The notes beneath the pieces were generated by a model. That model had not been told where the DNA came from. It saw only the letters and a list, made by a program, of their open reading frames with translations, and searched no databases. Source: an uncultured Mucilaginibacter sp. (GTDB taxonomy: Bacteria > Bacteroidota > Bacteroidia > Sphingobacteriales > Sphingobacteriaceae). Taken from it: DNA of 5,070 bases. Positions 1-5,070 of this stretch are shown here, in pieces. Where the stretch lies: positions 1 to 5,070 of the forward strand of contig CAMLFI010000235.1 of NCBI GenBank assembly GCA_946479225.1, written 5' to 3'. Every line of letters starts with the position of its first letter. Positions within the stretch are counted from its first letter, which is position 1. The position numbers and the translations under genes were made by a program.

Positions 1-21
1 AGATTTTAAAAAAAATTAATC

Positions 22-1719
22 ATGAAAAAAATCATTTTATGCTTATTGGTCCTCAGCTGTTTTTCTTGTAAGAAAAACATACTGGACATTGCCCCAACAG
101 ACAGAATAGAAGAAGAGGTTGTTTGGACGGACGAAAACGTTATAAAAGCTTATCAGGTTGAACTTTACAATGGCATACCTCACGGTTTTGGGGTGCATGG
201 CATGTTGGGAAAACATACTGATGAGGCTATAAATACAACGCCGAACGGCCAACCGCCAAACCTGTTTGCCAGAGGCACCTGGAACGGTGATAACATTACC
301 CAACTTGGAAATAATGACAATCAATGGCTGTACTTTTGGGACCGAGGCTATCAATACATCAGAAAAATTAATGTATTTCTGGAACAGATGGCATTAAACA
401 AAGTTGCCGTAACAGATAAGGCAAAACTAATTGCCGAAGTTAAATTTATAAGGGCATACATTTACTTTTGTATGTTAGAACGATTTGGCGGCGTTCCGAT
501 TGTTGAACAATCATACGGACTAAACGCTGATGTTAAGTTCAAAAGAGCCACTATTGATGAGGTTGTAAACTATATAGACAAGAATATAACCGAAGCCATT
601 CCTGATCTCCCTGATAAATACGCCGCCAGCGAGGGAAATTTTGGCAGGGCTACTAAAGACGCGTGCCGTGCGTTGCGTTCGCGGTTGTTTCTTTATGCAG
701 CCTCACCCCTATACAGTCCTACAAAGGACCTTACCAAATGGCAGAAAGCTGCTGACGCGGCCGAGGCGCTGTTAAATCGCGGTTACGCGCTGTATCCTGA
801 CTATAGATTGGCATTTAACAGAAAAAGCGGCGAGTTCAATGATGAATTGATATTTGGCAGAAACTTTACTACCGCCAACGGGCATCAAACGCCATCAAAT
901 AATTTAGGCAGAAGGTATGAAGGCTATGGCGGCTGGTGGGCAAGTAATGGTCCATCACAAAACCTGGTTGATGATTATGAAATGACTAACGGACAGCCAC
1001 CGTTCATTGTTACAGGCACCGGTTTGGCTGCCACAAAAACCATTAATCCATTATCCGGTTACGACCCTAAGAAACCTTATCTAAATAGAGACCCGAGGCT
1101 GGAAGCTACTGTTATTCACGATCAAACGGTATTTCGCGGCGACCTGTTTGAAATGTGGGTATCGTCTGATGGTAAAACCTGGGGAATGGATTCGTATAAA
1201 CAGACCAGTGATAATCCACGCGGAAATTATCAGCTTAAAAAGTACATGCCTGATTCCGATCTGCCAATTAACTGGCAAACCATTTATACCACGCCATGGC
1301 AAATATTCCGTTTGGCCGAGATCTATTTAAACTATGCCGAGGCAAAATTTGAATTAGGTGATGAAGCCACCGCGCGGGAATATGTGAATAAAGTTAGAGC
1401 AAGGCCAAGTGTTAATATGCCGCCAATACCGGCCACCGTTACGGGCGAGGCATTGAGGCAGCGTATTTATAATGAAAGAAGAGTTGAGCTTGCTTTCGAG
1501 TCTCACAGATTTTGGGATATAAGACGCTGGAAAATTGCAATTGATATCGAAAACAGGCCCGTATACGGTATGGACGTTATTAAGAACATTACAACCGGCG
1601 AAAAAACTTATACACCGGTTAAAATGATTGAGCGCAAATACGAAGAGAAAATGAATTGGATTCCGATTGAAACCAATGAGTTGCGCCGCAACCCGGAGAT
1701 AACTTCGGCTCCATGGTAG
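22..1719 (+). CDS. SusD/RagB family outer-membrane nutrient-binding lipoprotein
   Basis: Surface lipoprotein that forms the lid of a SusC-type TonB-dependent transporter and helps bind glycans or other nutrients for import across the outer membrane. The 565-residue length is normal for the family. The N-terminus is a lipoprotein signal: MKK, a hydrophobic stretch, then cysteines at 13 and 16. Cys16 in SCKKNILDIAPTDRI matches the usual SusD pattern of SC followed by K-x-LD, so I favour it as the lipidated residue, although Cys13 also fits a lipobox. The N-terminal TPR-like half (SusD-like, about residues 20-210) contains AEVKFIRAYIYF (138-149) and ERFGGVPIV (153-161). The C-terminal RagB/SusD domain contains RLAEIYLNYAEA near 429-440, NERRVELAFESHRFWDIRRW at 484-503, and a C-terminal LRRNPEI motif. 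The start is an ATG after an A-rich leader without Shine-Dalgarno, usual for Bacteroidota. A susC partner is expected immediately upstream, outside the window; the substrate cannot be read from the sequence. Confidence 0.97.
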   Translation: MKKIILCLLVLSCFSCKKNILDIAPTDRIEEEVVWTDENVIKAYQVELYNGIPHGFGVHGMLGKHTDEAINTTPNGQPPNLFARGTWNGDNITQLGNNDNQWLYFWDRGYQYIRKINVFLEQMALNKVAVTDKAKLIAEVKFIRAYIYFCMLERFGGVPIVEQSYGLNADVKFKRATIDEVVNYIDKNITEAIPDLPDKYAASEGNFGRATKDACRALRSRLFLYAASPLYSPTKDLTKWQKAADAAEALLNRGYALYPDYRLAFNRKSGEFNDELIFGRNFTTANGHQTPSNNLGRRYEGYGGWWASNGPSQNLVDDYEMTNGQPPFIVTGTGLAATKTINPLSGYDPKKPYLNRDPRLEATVIHDQTVFRGDLFEMWVSSDGKTWGMDSYKQTSDNPRGNYQLKKYMPDSDLPINWQTIYTTPWQIFRLAEIYLNYAEAKFELGDEATAREYVNKVRARPSVNMPPIPATVTGEALRQRIYNERRVELAFESHRFWDIRRWKIAIDIENRPVYGMDVIKNITTGEKTYTPVKMIERKYEEKMNWIPIETNELRRNPEITSAPW

Positions 1720-1743
1720 TGTAAATTCTGATCTTAAACCTTC

Positions 1744-1778
1744 AGAGGCCGTATCAATTGATATGGCCTCTTTTTTTT
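1744..1778 (+). terminator. Strong intrinsic terminator after the susD-like gene
   Basis: AGAGGCC (1744-1750) pairs perfectly with GGCCTCT (1765-1771). The helix continues inward through a G-T wobble and TATC/GATA to an AATT loop, giving about 12 pairs. It runs directly into eight T residues (1771-1778). It lies 25 bases after the SusD stop codon and should end the susCD transcript, so the downstream DUF1080 gene probably depends on its own promoter or on read-through. Confidence 0.92.
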
Positions 1779-1785
1779 ATATACT

Positions 1786-1855
1786 GCAGGGACGGAACCT
1801 ATTTGGGCTTGTACAGAAAGCGGGCGGGCGCCCGGAAGACCAACAAGGGCACAGG
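1786..1855 (+). repeat. Composite hairpin repeat, copy 1: A remnant plus module B (B1)
   Basis: GCAGGGACGGA (1786-1796) matches, with one difference, the right end of module A at 3735-3745 (GCGGGGACGGA). Module B follows: CGGGCG-GG-CGCCCG at 1821-1834 is a perfect 6-bp inverted repeat, followed by GAAGACCAACAAGGG from 1835 and ACAGG at 1851-1855. The GAAGACCAACAA core recurs at 3138-3149 and 3775-3786. The outer left arm seen in the 3102 copy (TTGTTGGTC) is missing here, so this copy looks partial. It sits between the SusD terminator and the DUF1080 gene. Bases 1856-1941 are A/T-rich leader with no promoter I can define; TACTTTTA at 1900-1907 resembles the Bacteroidota -7 box (TAnnTTTG), but no -33 element is suitably placed. 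Confidence 0.8.
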
Positions 1856-1941
1856 TGCGTGTCGCGAAAAAAAAATCAAATCGTTATTCTTGAAAAAGTT
1901 ACTTTTACTAAGAAACCAATAAACCAAAATTGAACCTAACC

Positions 1942-2631
1942 ATGTATAAATTAACCAAAACTGCTGTTGCAAAACTGCTGGCGGTAGGCCTTTTTGTAAC
2001 AACCCTCAGCACCGTAGCTTTTGCGCAAAAGGACGCAGCATTAAAAATAACCATGCCGGCTTCGGGCGAGTTCCATAATAATAAACCGGCTGGTAAAGGC
2101 TGGGTAAGTTTGCTTGATACCAGCCTATGGGTTGCCGAAACCCGGTACTGGCAATTGAACAATGGCGTTCTGCATGGCGAAACCAATGGCCAGGACCAGC
2201 ATCACTTCGGCTATACCAAAAAAATTTATAAGGATTTTGAACTGAACGTGCTGATTAAGATGACGGGTAACGAAGGTGCCAACTCGGGCGTTTGTATCCG
2301 GTTACATCCCACAAGTTTCGATAATGTGCCCGGTTACCAGATAGACATGGGCAAAGGCTACTGGGGCTCGCTTTGGGAAGAGCGCCGCGCCGATATGGTT
2401 CAAAAATATCCCGATTCGCTTGCGACAAAACTGGTAAAGGCTAACGACTGGAACCATTATTACATCATAGCCAAGGGTCACCATATACAAGCATGGCTCA
2501 ATGGCGTTAAAACCATTGATATTATTCATGATGGCGGCTTTTTGGACGGCAGCATAGGCATCCAGCTTGACCACGGAAAGGATAGGCATACAATCATCGA
2601 TGTGAAAGCGATGTATGTAAAAGAGTTATAG
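1942..2631 (+). CDS. Secreted DUF1080 / 3-keto-disaccharide hydrolase-like protein
   Basis: A 229-residue protein of the DUF1080 family (Pfam 3-keto-disaccharide hydrolase), a concanavalin/LamG-like beta-sandwich. Characterised members act on 3-keto-glycosides made by sugar oxidoreductases; activity here is inferred from family only. The N-terminus is a Sec signal peptide: MYKLTK, a hydrophobic core, then a likely AFA|Q cleavage at 28/29, so the mature protein is periplasmic or exported. Family features in order: GWVSLLD (53-59), YWQLNNGVLHGE, YKDFELNVLIKM, GANSGVCIRL, PGYQIDMG, and a C-terminal WNHYYIIAKGHHIQAWLNG followed by GSIGIQLDHG. The length is usual for single-domain members. I chose ATG 1942 over the in-frame TTG at 1930 because the signal peptide begins naturally there. 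Its place after a SusD gene suggests a polysaccharide utilization locus, although a strong terminator separates the two. The GFO/IDH/MocA dehydrogenase that often accompanies this family is not in view. Confidence 0.92.
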   Translation: MYKLTKTAVAKLLAVGLFVTTLSTVAFAQKDAALKITMPASGEFHNNKPAGKGWVSLLDTSLWVAETRYWQLNNGVLHGETNGQDQHHFGYTKKIYKDFELNVLIKMTGNEGANSGVCIRLHPTSFDNVPGYQIDMGKGYWGSLWEERRADMVQKYPDSLATKLVKANDWNHYYIIAKGHHIQAWLNGVKTIDIIHDGGFLDGSIGIQLDHGKDRHTIIDVKAMYVKEL

Positions 2632-2652
2632 CATAAGTTTACAGCAGCGAAT

Positions 2653-2712
2653 CCTGCGCTGGCAAAACATCGTGCCCGCAGGGTCCCTTTCAGGAGACCC
2701 TGCGGGCACGGA
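2653..2712 (+). repeat. Composite hairpin repeat, module A copy (A1)
   Basis: This 60-base block begins CCTGCGCTGG and ends CACGGA. It aligns with 3685-3745 with only about five differences, one of them a single-base indel. Its core is a perfect 14-bp inverted repeat, GTGCCCGCAGGGTC (2672-2685) against GACCCTGCGGGCAC (2696-2709), around the 10-base loop CCTTTCAGGA, which can add CCT/AGG pairing. It lies 21 bases after the DUF1080 stop codon in the direction of transcription. It has no immediate T-run, so it is not a classical intrinsic terminator, but such a hairpin could stabilise or process the 3' end of the mRNA. Confidence 0.88.
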
Positions 2713-2734
2713 AAAAGTCTTTATTTTAAACTTA

Positions 2735-3088
2735 ATGAGGCAGATCACCTATTTTTTTGCTGCGGTTTATAAGGCACTTGAGCGGAGACGAACCGGGAAA
2801 GATCCATACCACTCTATGGTAGGGATTATCACCTTATCATGCTTTCTAATTTTGCTTTCCATCGATTTTTTACTTTTCTTCTTTACGCGAAGAAACATCT
2901 TAGTTATTGGGTTTGTCGGACCTCTCATTATGATATTTGCATTGTTCTACCTGCTATTTCCGAGGAAAAAATTAGATAAGGTTTTGGTAGATCAAAAGGA
3001 TGAAAAAGCTAGTTTGTTCAATTTTTTTATTGGATTCGCTTTAGCGTTGGTGGTTTTGCTAATGGTTGTTTATAAAACAGGAAAGTAA
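2735..3088 (+). CDS. Small hypothetical membrane protein with three predicted transmembrane segments
   Basis: Not recognised as a named family. A 117-residue protein with a basic, amphipathic N-terminus (MRQITYFFAAVYKALERRRT, residues 1-20) and the motif TGKDPY at 20-25. Three hydrophobic stretches suit membrane helices: about 28-50, 54-75 and 93-113, with a charged cytoplasmic-type loop (RKKLDKVLVDQKDEK) at 77-91. I chose ATG 2735: an in-frame GTG at 2672 would add 21 residues, but these are encoded entirely by the module A hairpin and its flank. Small three-helix proteins of this type in Bacteroidota are sometimes cargo or immunity-like genes; no toxin partner is visible, so that is only a possibility. 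The gene is bounded by repeat modules A (2653-2712) and B (3102-3157). By eye it is more AT-rich than the DUF1080 gene. Confidence 0.72.
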   Translation: MRQITYFFAAVYKALERRRTGKDPYHSMVGIITLSCFLILLSIDFLLFFFTRRNILVIGFVGPLIMIFALFYLLFPRKKLDKVLVDQKDEKASLFNFFIGFALALVVLLMVVYKTGK

Positions 3089-3101
3089 TTGTCAAATTCT
3101 G

Positions 3102-3157
3102 TTGTTGGTCATAAGACACAACAACGGCGGGCGCGCCGAAGACCAACAAGGGTACAG
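3102..3157 (+). repeat. Composite hairpin repeat, module B copy (B2), nested stems
   Basis: The most complete module B in the window. The outer stem TTGTTGGTC (3102-3110) is perfectly complementary to GACCAACAA (3141-3149). Inside it, CGGCG (3125-3129) pairs with CGCCG (3134-3138) around GGCG. GGTCATAAGACA and the GAAGACCAACAA core match the copy at 3746-3789, and GAAGACCAACAAGGG plus ACAGG matches the copy at 1820-1855. A CAACAA at 3119-3124 could compete with the right arm for pairing to TTGTTG. It begins 13 bases after the stop of the preceding membrane-protein gene and ends about 33 bases before the next ATG. Confidence 0.85.
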
Positions 3158-3190
3158 GACATTCATCAGGATTGCTAACTTGCAGACAAT

Positions 3191-3652
3191 ATGGCCATTC
3201 ACAGCGCAAATGAAGTGAAACACTCTTACGGTATTTGGGTGTTTCTACTATTGATTGATGTTATTGCTTCTATATTTATGCGTTCTATATTGGAGCTTGC
3301 TTGCTTGTTCGCTTTCAATGGGCTTTTCGTTTGGGTGTATTTAGGAAGGTATCGAATAACACAAGTTAACATAGAGTCAAATGCTCTAAGTGTTCATGAA
3401 ATAAACGCTATAGGTGGTAAGCGCAGTCATAAATATACAGATATTGATAATATTGACGTTACATATGGAGTAAAACCCATACCTAATGGAGAGGACGGGT
3501 TGGTGCTGATTTGTTATCATGAAACCTTTAGAGATTTTATTCTTTTCCCTAATAAGAACGGCTGGACTGAGGGGTCCATCGTTGCTTTAGCGATGGACTT
3601 TAGTAAGCTAGGATACCGAGTTAATAACAGCGATGATCCTCATGTGTGGTAA
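3191..3652 (+). CDS. Hypothetical membrane-anchored protein, two N-terminal helices and a soluble C-terminal domain
   Basis: Not recognised as a named family. A 153-residue protein with two hydrophobic segments, about residues 13-29 (YGIWVFLLLIDVIASIF) and 32-51, forming a short hairpin in the membrane. About 100 soluble residues follow (54-153), with alternating hydrophobic beta-strand patterns such as YRITQVNIES, NALSVHEINA, HKYTDIDNIDV and GLVLICYH, and a final helix-like stretch (EGSIVALAMDFSKLGY). This layout resembles membrane-anchored bacterial PH-like proteins, but that is a shape impression, not a motif match. ATG 3191 is the only good start, with the AT-poor repeat B2 just upstream and no Shine-Dalgarno. 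The stop lies 8 bases before the composite repeat at 3661. It is co-oriented with the 117-residue membrane protein 102 bases upstream, so the two could share a transcript. Confidence 0.72.
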   Translation: MAIHSANEVKHSYGIWVFLLLIDVIASIFMRSILELACLFAFNGLFVWVYLGRYRITQVNIESNALSVHEINAIGGKRSHKYTDIDNIDVTYGVKPIPNGEDGLVLICYHETFRDFILFPNKNGWTEGSIVALAMDFSKLGYRVNNSDDPHVW

Positions 3653-3660
3653 TTTTCCGT

Positions 3661-3789
3661 CCCAGCAAGGTCTCTCGGAGAGGACCTGCGCTGGTAAAAC
3701 TTCGTGCTCCGCAGGGTCCCTTTTAGGAGACCCTGCGGGGACGGAGGTCATAAGACATCAACGGCGAGCGCGCGGAAGACCAACAAAGG
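3661..3789 (+). repeat. Composite hairpin repeat, fullest A+B unit (A2-B3)
   Basis: The only place where modules A and B are joined with A nearly complete. Hairpin I: CCAGC (3662-3666) pairs with GCTGG (3690-3694), AGGTC (3668-3672) with GACCT (3683-3687) and CTC with GAG around GGA. Hairpin II: CTCCGCAGGGTC (3707-3718) pairs with GACCCTGCGGGG (3729-3740) with one T-G wobble. Bases 3685-3745 match A1 at 2653-2712. Module B follows from GGTCATAAGACA (3746) to GACCAACAA (3778-3786), but its outer stem is reduced to GGTC/GACC and its inner stem is imperfect. It begins 8 bases after the stop of the 153-residue protein gene. An apparent 65-residue reading frame here (3633-3830) is mostly repeat sequence and is not annotated as a gene. 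Confidence 0.87.
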
Positions 3790-3793
3790 CGGA

Positions 3794-3821
3794 GCATCCC
3801 CTTTACGAGACCCTGGGGGGG
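3794..3821 (+). repeat. Degenerate module A fragment
   Basis: CATCCCCTTTACGAGACCCTGGGGGG resembles the centre and right arm of hairpin II of module A: CCCTTT, then GAGACCCTG at 3807-3815, then a G-run. The left arm is lost, so the stem cannot form as in A1 or A2. It directly follows B3, giving the order A2-B3-A fragment, as if units were once in tandem. It lies between the convergent ends of the 153-residue protein gene and the antirepressor gene. Confidence 0.6.
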
Positions 3822-3838
3822 AGTAGTTGATAATATAA

Positions 3839-4690
3839 TTAATTATTACTATCACCCCCCAATCTCATGTTTAATTGGTTATAGGATGCATTAATAGGGG
3901 GGCTATTACTAAACCTTTGGAGTACACCATTACGCTTGTTTTTATAATCGATCAATTCTACTATTGTCTTCTGTTCTTTTGCCGTCTTAAAATCAATAGT
4001 AGTGTTGATATCGTTGTATATAAAAGGCTTAATAATATCCGCCAATCCCCTAGCAGTGTTACTCACGTTCATGGCATATCCTCTGTCCTTACCCATTGAA
4101 CGGAATAAATCAAATACACCAATTCTTATCAAATCCATTTTGTCGATTCGTTGTATAGCCTGACGTCTGTTTTTGTACTTAACGCCCATTGCCGCCAAAG
4201 CCTCTTGCAACTCTTTAGCGGTGTAGCCGAAAAGTTTAGCCCTTTCTTCCCACCATTTATTATTAGCTTGTTTAAAAAGAGCGTCGTAATGCTCCCGTTC
4301 AAAAAACTCTTGAACACTAAAATACCCCATTACGTTACAAATGTCACAAAGAGCTATTATCTGCTGATGGTTTAAAAGGCTCCCATCGTTTACTTTTTTA
4401 TCCAAACTAAGCAAGTAATCTCTTATTTGTTTTCCGATACGGGTCTTTTGAACCATGGAAATATGTTTAGTCATATCTACCGTCATTGCCCAATCGCGAG
4501 ATTTCTTATCCATGTTATTTACAGTCGGCACAATTTTGTGCCGACTGAAGAAATCTTTATTTTCTTCAAACCCCCATTCTATCATGCGAGGGAACCACGT
4601 AGAAAGTTTAGCATTTATTTGTAACCCTTTGTGCAAATCGCTTGCCCATACAAAAGGTATATCACCTTCTAAAAAATGTATATCTATCAT
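3839..4690 (-). CDS. AntA/AntB-type phage antirepressor family protein
   Basis: A 283-residue protein whose N-terminal domain (about residues 10-100) matches the AntA/AntB antirepressor family. Motifs in order: ASDLHKGLQI (16-25), W32, GFEENKDF (40-47), then after a short variable loop MTVDMTKHISMVQ (69-81) and GKQIRDYLLSLDK (86-98). In phages such proteins counteract the CI-type repressor and favour lytic growth. The rest is not a recognised ANT/KilAC C-terminus: LLNHQQIIALCDICNVMGYF (105-124), a tryptophan/charge-rich NKWWEERAKLFGYTAKELQE (143-162), and DLIRIGVFDLFRSMGKDRGY (186-205) with MNVSNTARGLADIIKPF (207-223). These probably form a helical domain for dimerisation or target binding. 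ATG 4688-4690 begins the conserved domain almost at once, so the start is sound. The gene is convergent with the 153-residue protein gene and no integrase, repressor or structural phage gene is in view. It is AT-richer than the left-hand genes by eye, consistent with acquisition. Confidence 0.92.
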   Translation of the reverse strand: MIDIHFLEGDIPFVWASDLHKGLQINAKLSTWFPRMIEWGFEENKDFFSRHKIVPTVNNMDKKSRDWAMTVDMTKHISMVQKTRIGKQIRDYLLSLDKKVNDGSLLNHQQIIALCDICNVMGYFSVQEFFEREHYDALFKQANNKWWEERAKLFGYTAKELQEALAAMGVKYKNRRQAIQRIDKMDLIRIGVFDLFRSMGKDRGYAMNVSNTARGLADIIKPFIYNDINTTIDFKTAKEQKTIVELIDYKNKRNGVLQRFSNSPPINASYNQLNMRLGGDSNN

Positions 4691-4721
4691 AATTACTCTA
4701 TTTAACTAATTAAGAGCAATT
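4691..4721 (-). promoter_or_regulatory. Dyad adjacent to the antirepressor start codon
   Basis: AATTACTCT (4691-4699) and AGAGCAATT (4713-4721) form an inverted repeat matching at 8 of 9 positions around a 13-base AT-rich spacer, ending right at the ATG. It could be an operator or a 5'-UTR hairpin controlling the antirepressor. AT-rich dyads also arise by chance, and no convincing Bacteroidota -33/-7 promoter (TTTG ... TAnnTTTG) could be placed upstream on this strand. Confidence 0.35.
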
Positions 4722-5070
4722 TACGCAATATTTGTATAAACTCTTTGAGTGTGGAAAAATAGCGCGTATTAAATTGAAGAGTAAGACTAACACCTCAAAT
4801 AGTAAGCATTCACAGCTAACACAAGCGTCCCGCTTGTGAGTGCCTTTTGCAGGATTTTATTGCTTCGATACTTATGGTATTTAACTTTATTACACTTATA
4901 GCTAACACCATTAAACTACTTAAAGCGTAGCGTATAACCACAAGCTGGACGCTTGCGGCAAGGATGGAAATGGAAGATCGATAATAGTTATATTGTGTGG
5001 TGATAAATTAATCTGTTAAAATATTTACATTTAAAAAAAAGTTAAGAACTAACTACTTTACATGAGTGCA
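4722..5070. other. Gene-poor AT-rich region upstream of the antirepressor
   Basis: I see no supported complete gene here. Besides the REPIN-like pair it contains CTAACAC three times on the + strand (4787-4793, 4816-4822, 4902-4908), the last two within the longer AGCTAACAC. At the right edge an ATG at 5062 follows an A/T-rich leader and might start a + strand gene divergent from the antirepressor, but only three codons (M-S-A) are visible. TACATTTA at 5026-5033 is close to the Bacteroidota -7 consensus without a well-spaced -33 box, so I do not call a promoter. Confidence 0.5.
4814..4958. repeat. REPIN-like pair of inverted hairpin repeats
   Basis: CACAAGCG-TCC-CGCTTGTG (4820-4838) is a perfect 8-bp hairpin. 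CCACAAGC-TGGAC-GCTTGCGG (4938-4958) is a 7-of-8 hairpin. The second is the first in inverted orientation: the 17 bases 4822-4838 (CAAGCGTCCCGCTTGTG) match the reverse complement of 4939-4955 (CAAGCGTCCAGCTTGTG) at 16 of 17 positions. Two inverted hairpins about 100 bases apart is the layout of REPIN or MITE-like elements mobilised by REP-associated transposases; no transposase is present here. This family is different from modules A and B. Confidence 0.7.

Noticed and set aside
1930..1941. TTG start for the DUF1080 protein
   Set aside because: ATG 1942, four codons later, gives a normal Sec signal peptide; no evidence favours the rarer start.
1799..2186. Minus-strand reading frames over repeat B1 and the start of the DUF1080 gene
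   Set aside because: They are antisense shadows; the peptide VPLLVFRAPA is repeat B1 read backwards and a similar one occurs at B2.
2302..2589. 95-residue minus-strand frame inside the DUF1080 gene
   Set aside because: It lies wholly antisense to a conserved coding region and has no recognisable domain.
2672..2709. Module A hairpin as the intrinsic terminator of the DUF1080 gene
   Set aside because: The stem is strong but is followed by GGAAAAAG, not a T-run; it may act on mRNA ends but is not a canonical terminator.
2672..2734. N-terminal extension of the 117-residue membrane protein from GTG
   Set aside because: The GTG is the first base of the perfect module A stem, and the same peptide arises from another repeat copy. 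ATG 2735 gives a natural membrane-protein N-terminus.
1786..3822. CRISPR array
   Set aside because: The repeats are irregularly spaced, unequal in length and separated by genes; there are no uniform spacers.
3633..3830. 65-residue + strand reading frame
   Set aside because: It overlaps the end of the 153-residue gene, and most of it is the A2-B3 repeat translated; it has low-complexity basic content and no start context.
3829..3858. AT-rich near-palindrome at the antirepressor stop codon as a bidirectional terminator
   Set aside because: The arms are imperfect and purely A/T, so the stem would be weak.
3875..4709. Several + strand frames opposite the antirepressor gene
   Set aside because: They are antisense to a clearly conserved protein and have no family features of their own.

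Overview
The window looks like chromosomal DNA from a member of the Bacteroidota, most likely Sphingobacteriaceae (Mucilaginibacter or Pedobacter type). The reasons are a SusD/RagB nutrient-binding lipoprotein, a secreted DUF1080 protein, A-rich leaders without Shine-Dalgarno sequences, and GC-rich dispersed hairpin repeats of a kind I associate with those genera. The genus is an inference, not a proof.

Left part (1-2631): a glycan-uptake region. A SusD-like outer-membrane lipoprotein (22-1719) ends at a strong intrinsic terminator (1744-1778). A secreted 3-keto-disaccharide hydrolase/DUF1080 protein (1942-2631) follows. The SusC-type TonB-dependent transporter that normally precedes SusD would lie just left of the window. 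Together they suggest the end of a polysaccharide utilization locus: SusC/SusD capture a glycan at the surface and the DUF1080 protein processes a (possibly oxidised) sugar outside the cytoplasm.

Middle part (2632-3838): two small hypothetical membrane-protein genes (2735-3088 and 3191-3652) sit between copies of a composite hairpin repeat. The repeat has two modules, called A and B here. Module A occurs at 2653-2712 and 3685-3745, with remnants at 1786-1796 and 3794-3821. Module B occurs at 1820-1855, 3102-3157 and 3746-3789. All recognisable copies have the same orientation, and each + strand gene is followed by at least one.

Right part (3839-5070): a minus-strand AntA/AntB-type phage antirepressor homologue (3839-4690) with no other phage gene in view. 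It is followed by about 380 bases without a recognisable complete gene. That stretch contains two inverted copies of a second hairpin repeat (4820-4838 and 4938-4958, REPIN-like), three CTAACAC motifs and a dyad next to the antirepressor start. An ATG at 5062 may begin a further + strand gene, but only three codons are visible.

The most unusual feature is the repeat system threaded through the gaps between 1786 and 3822, not any single protein. No complete new defence or mobile system can be shown from this window.
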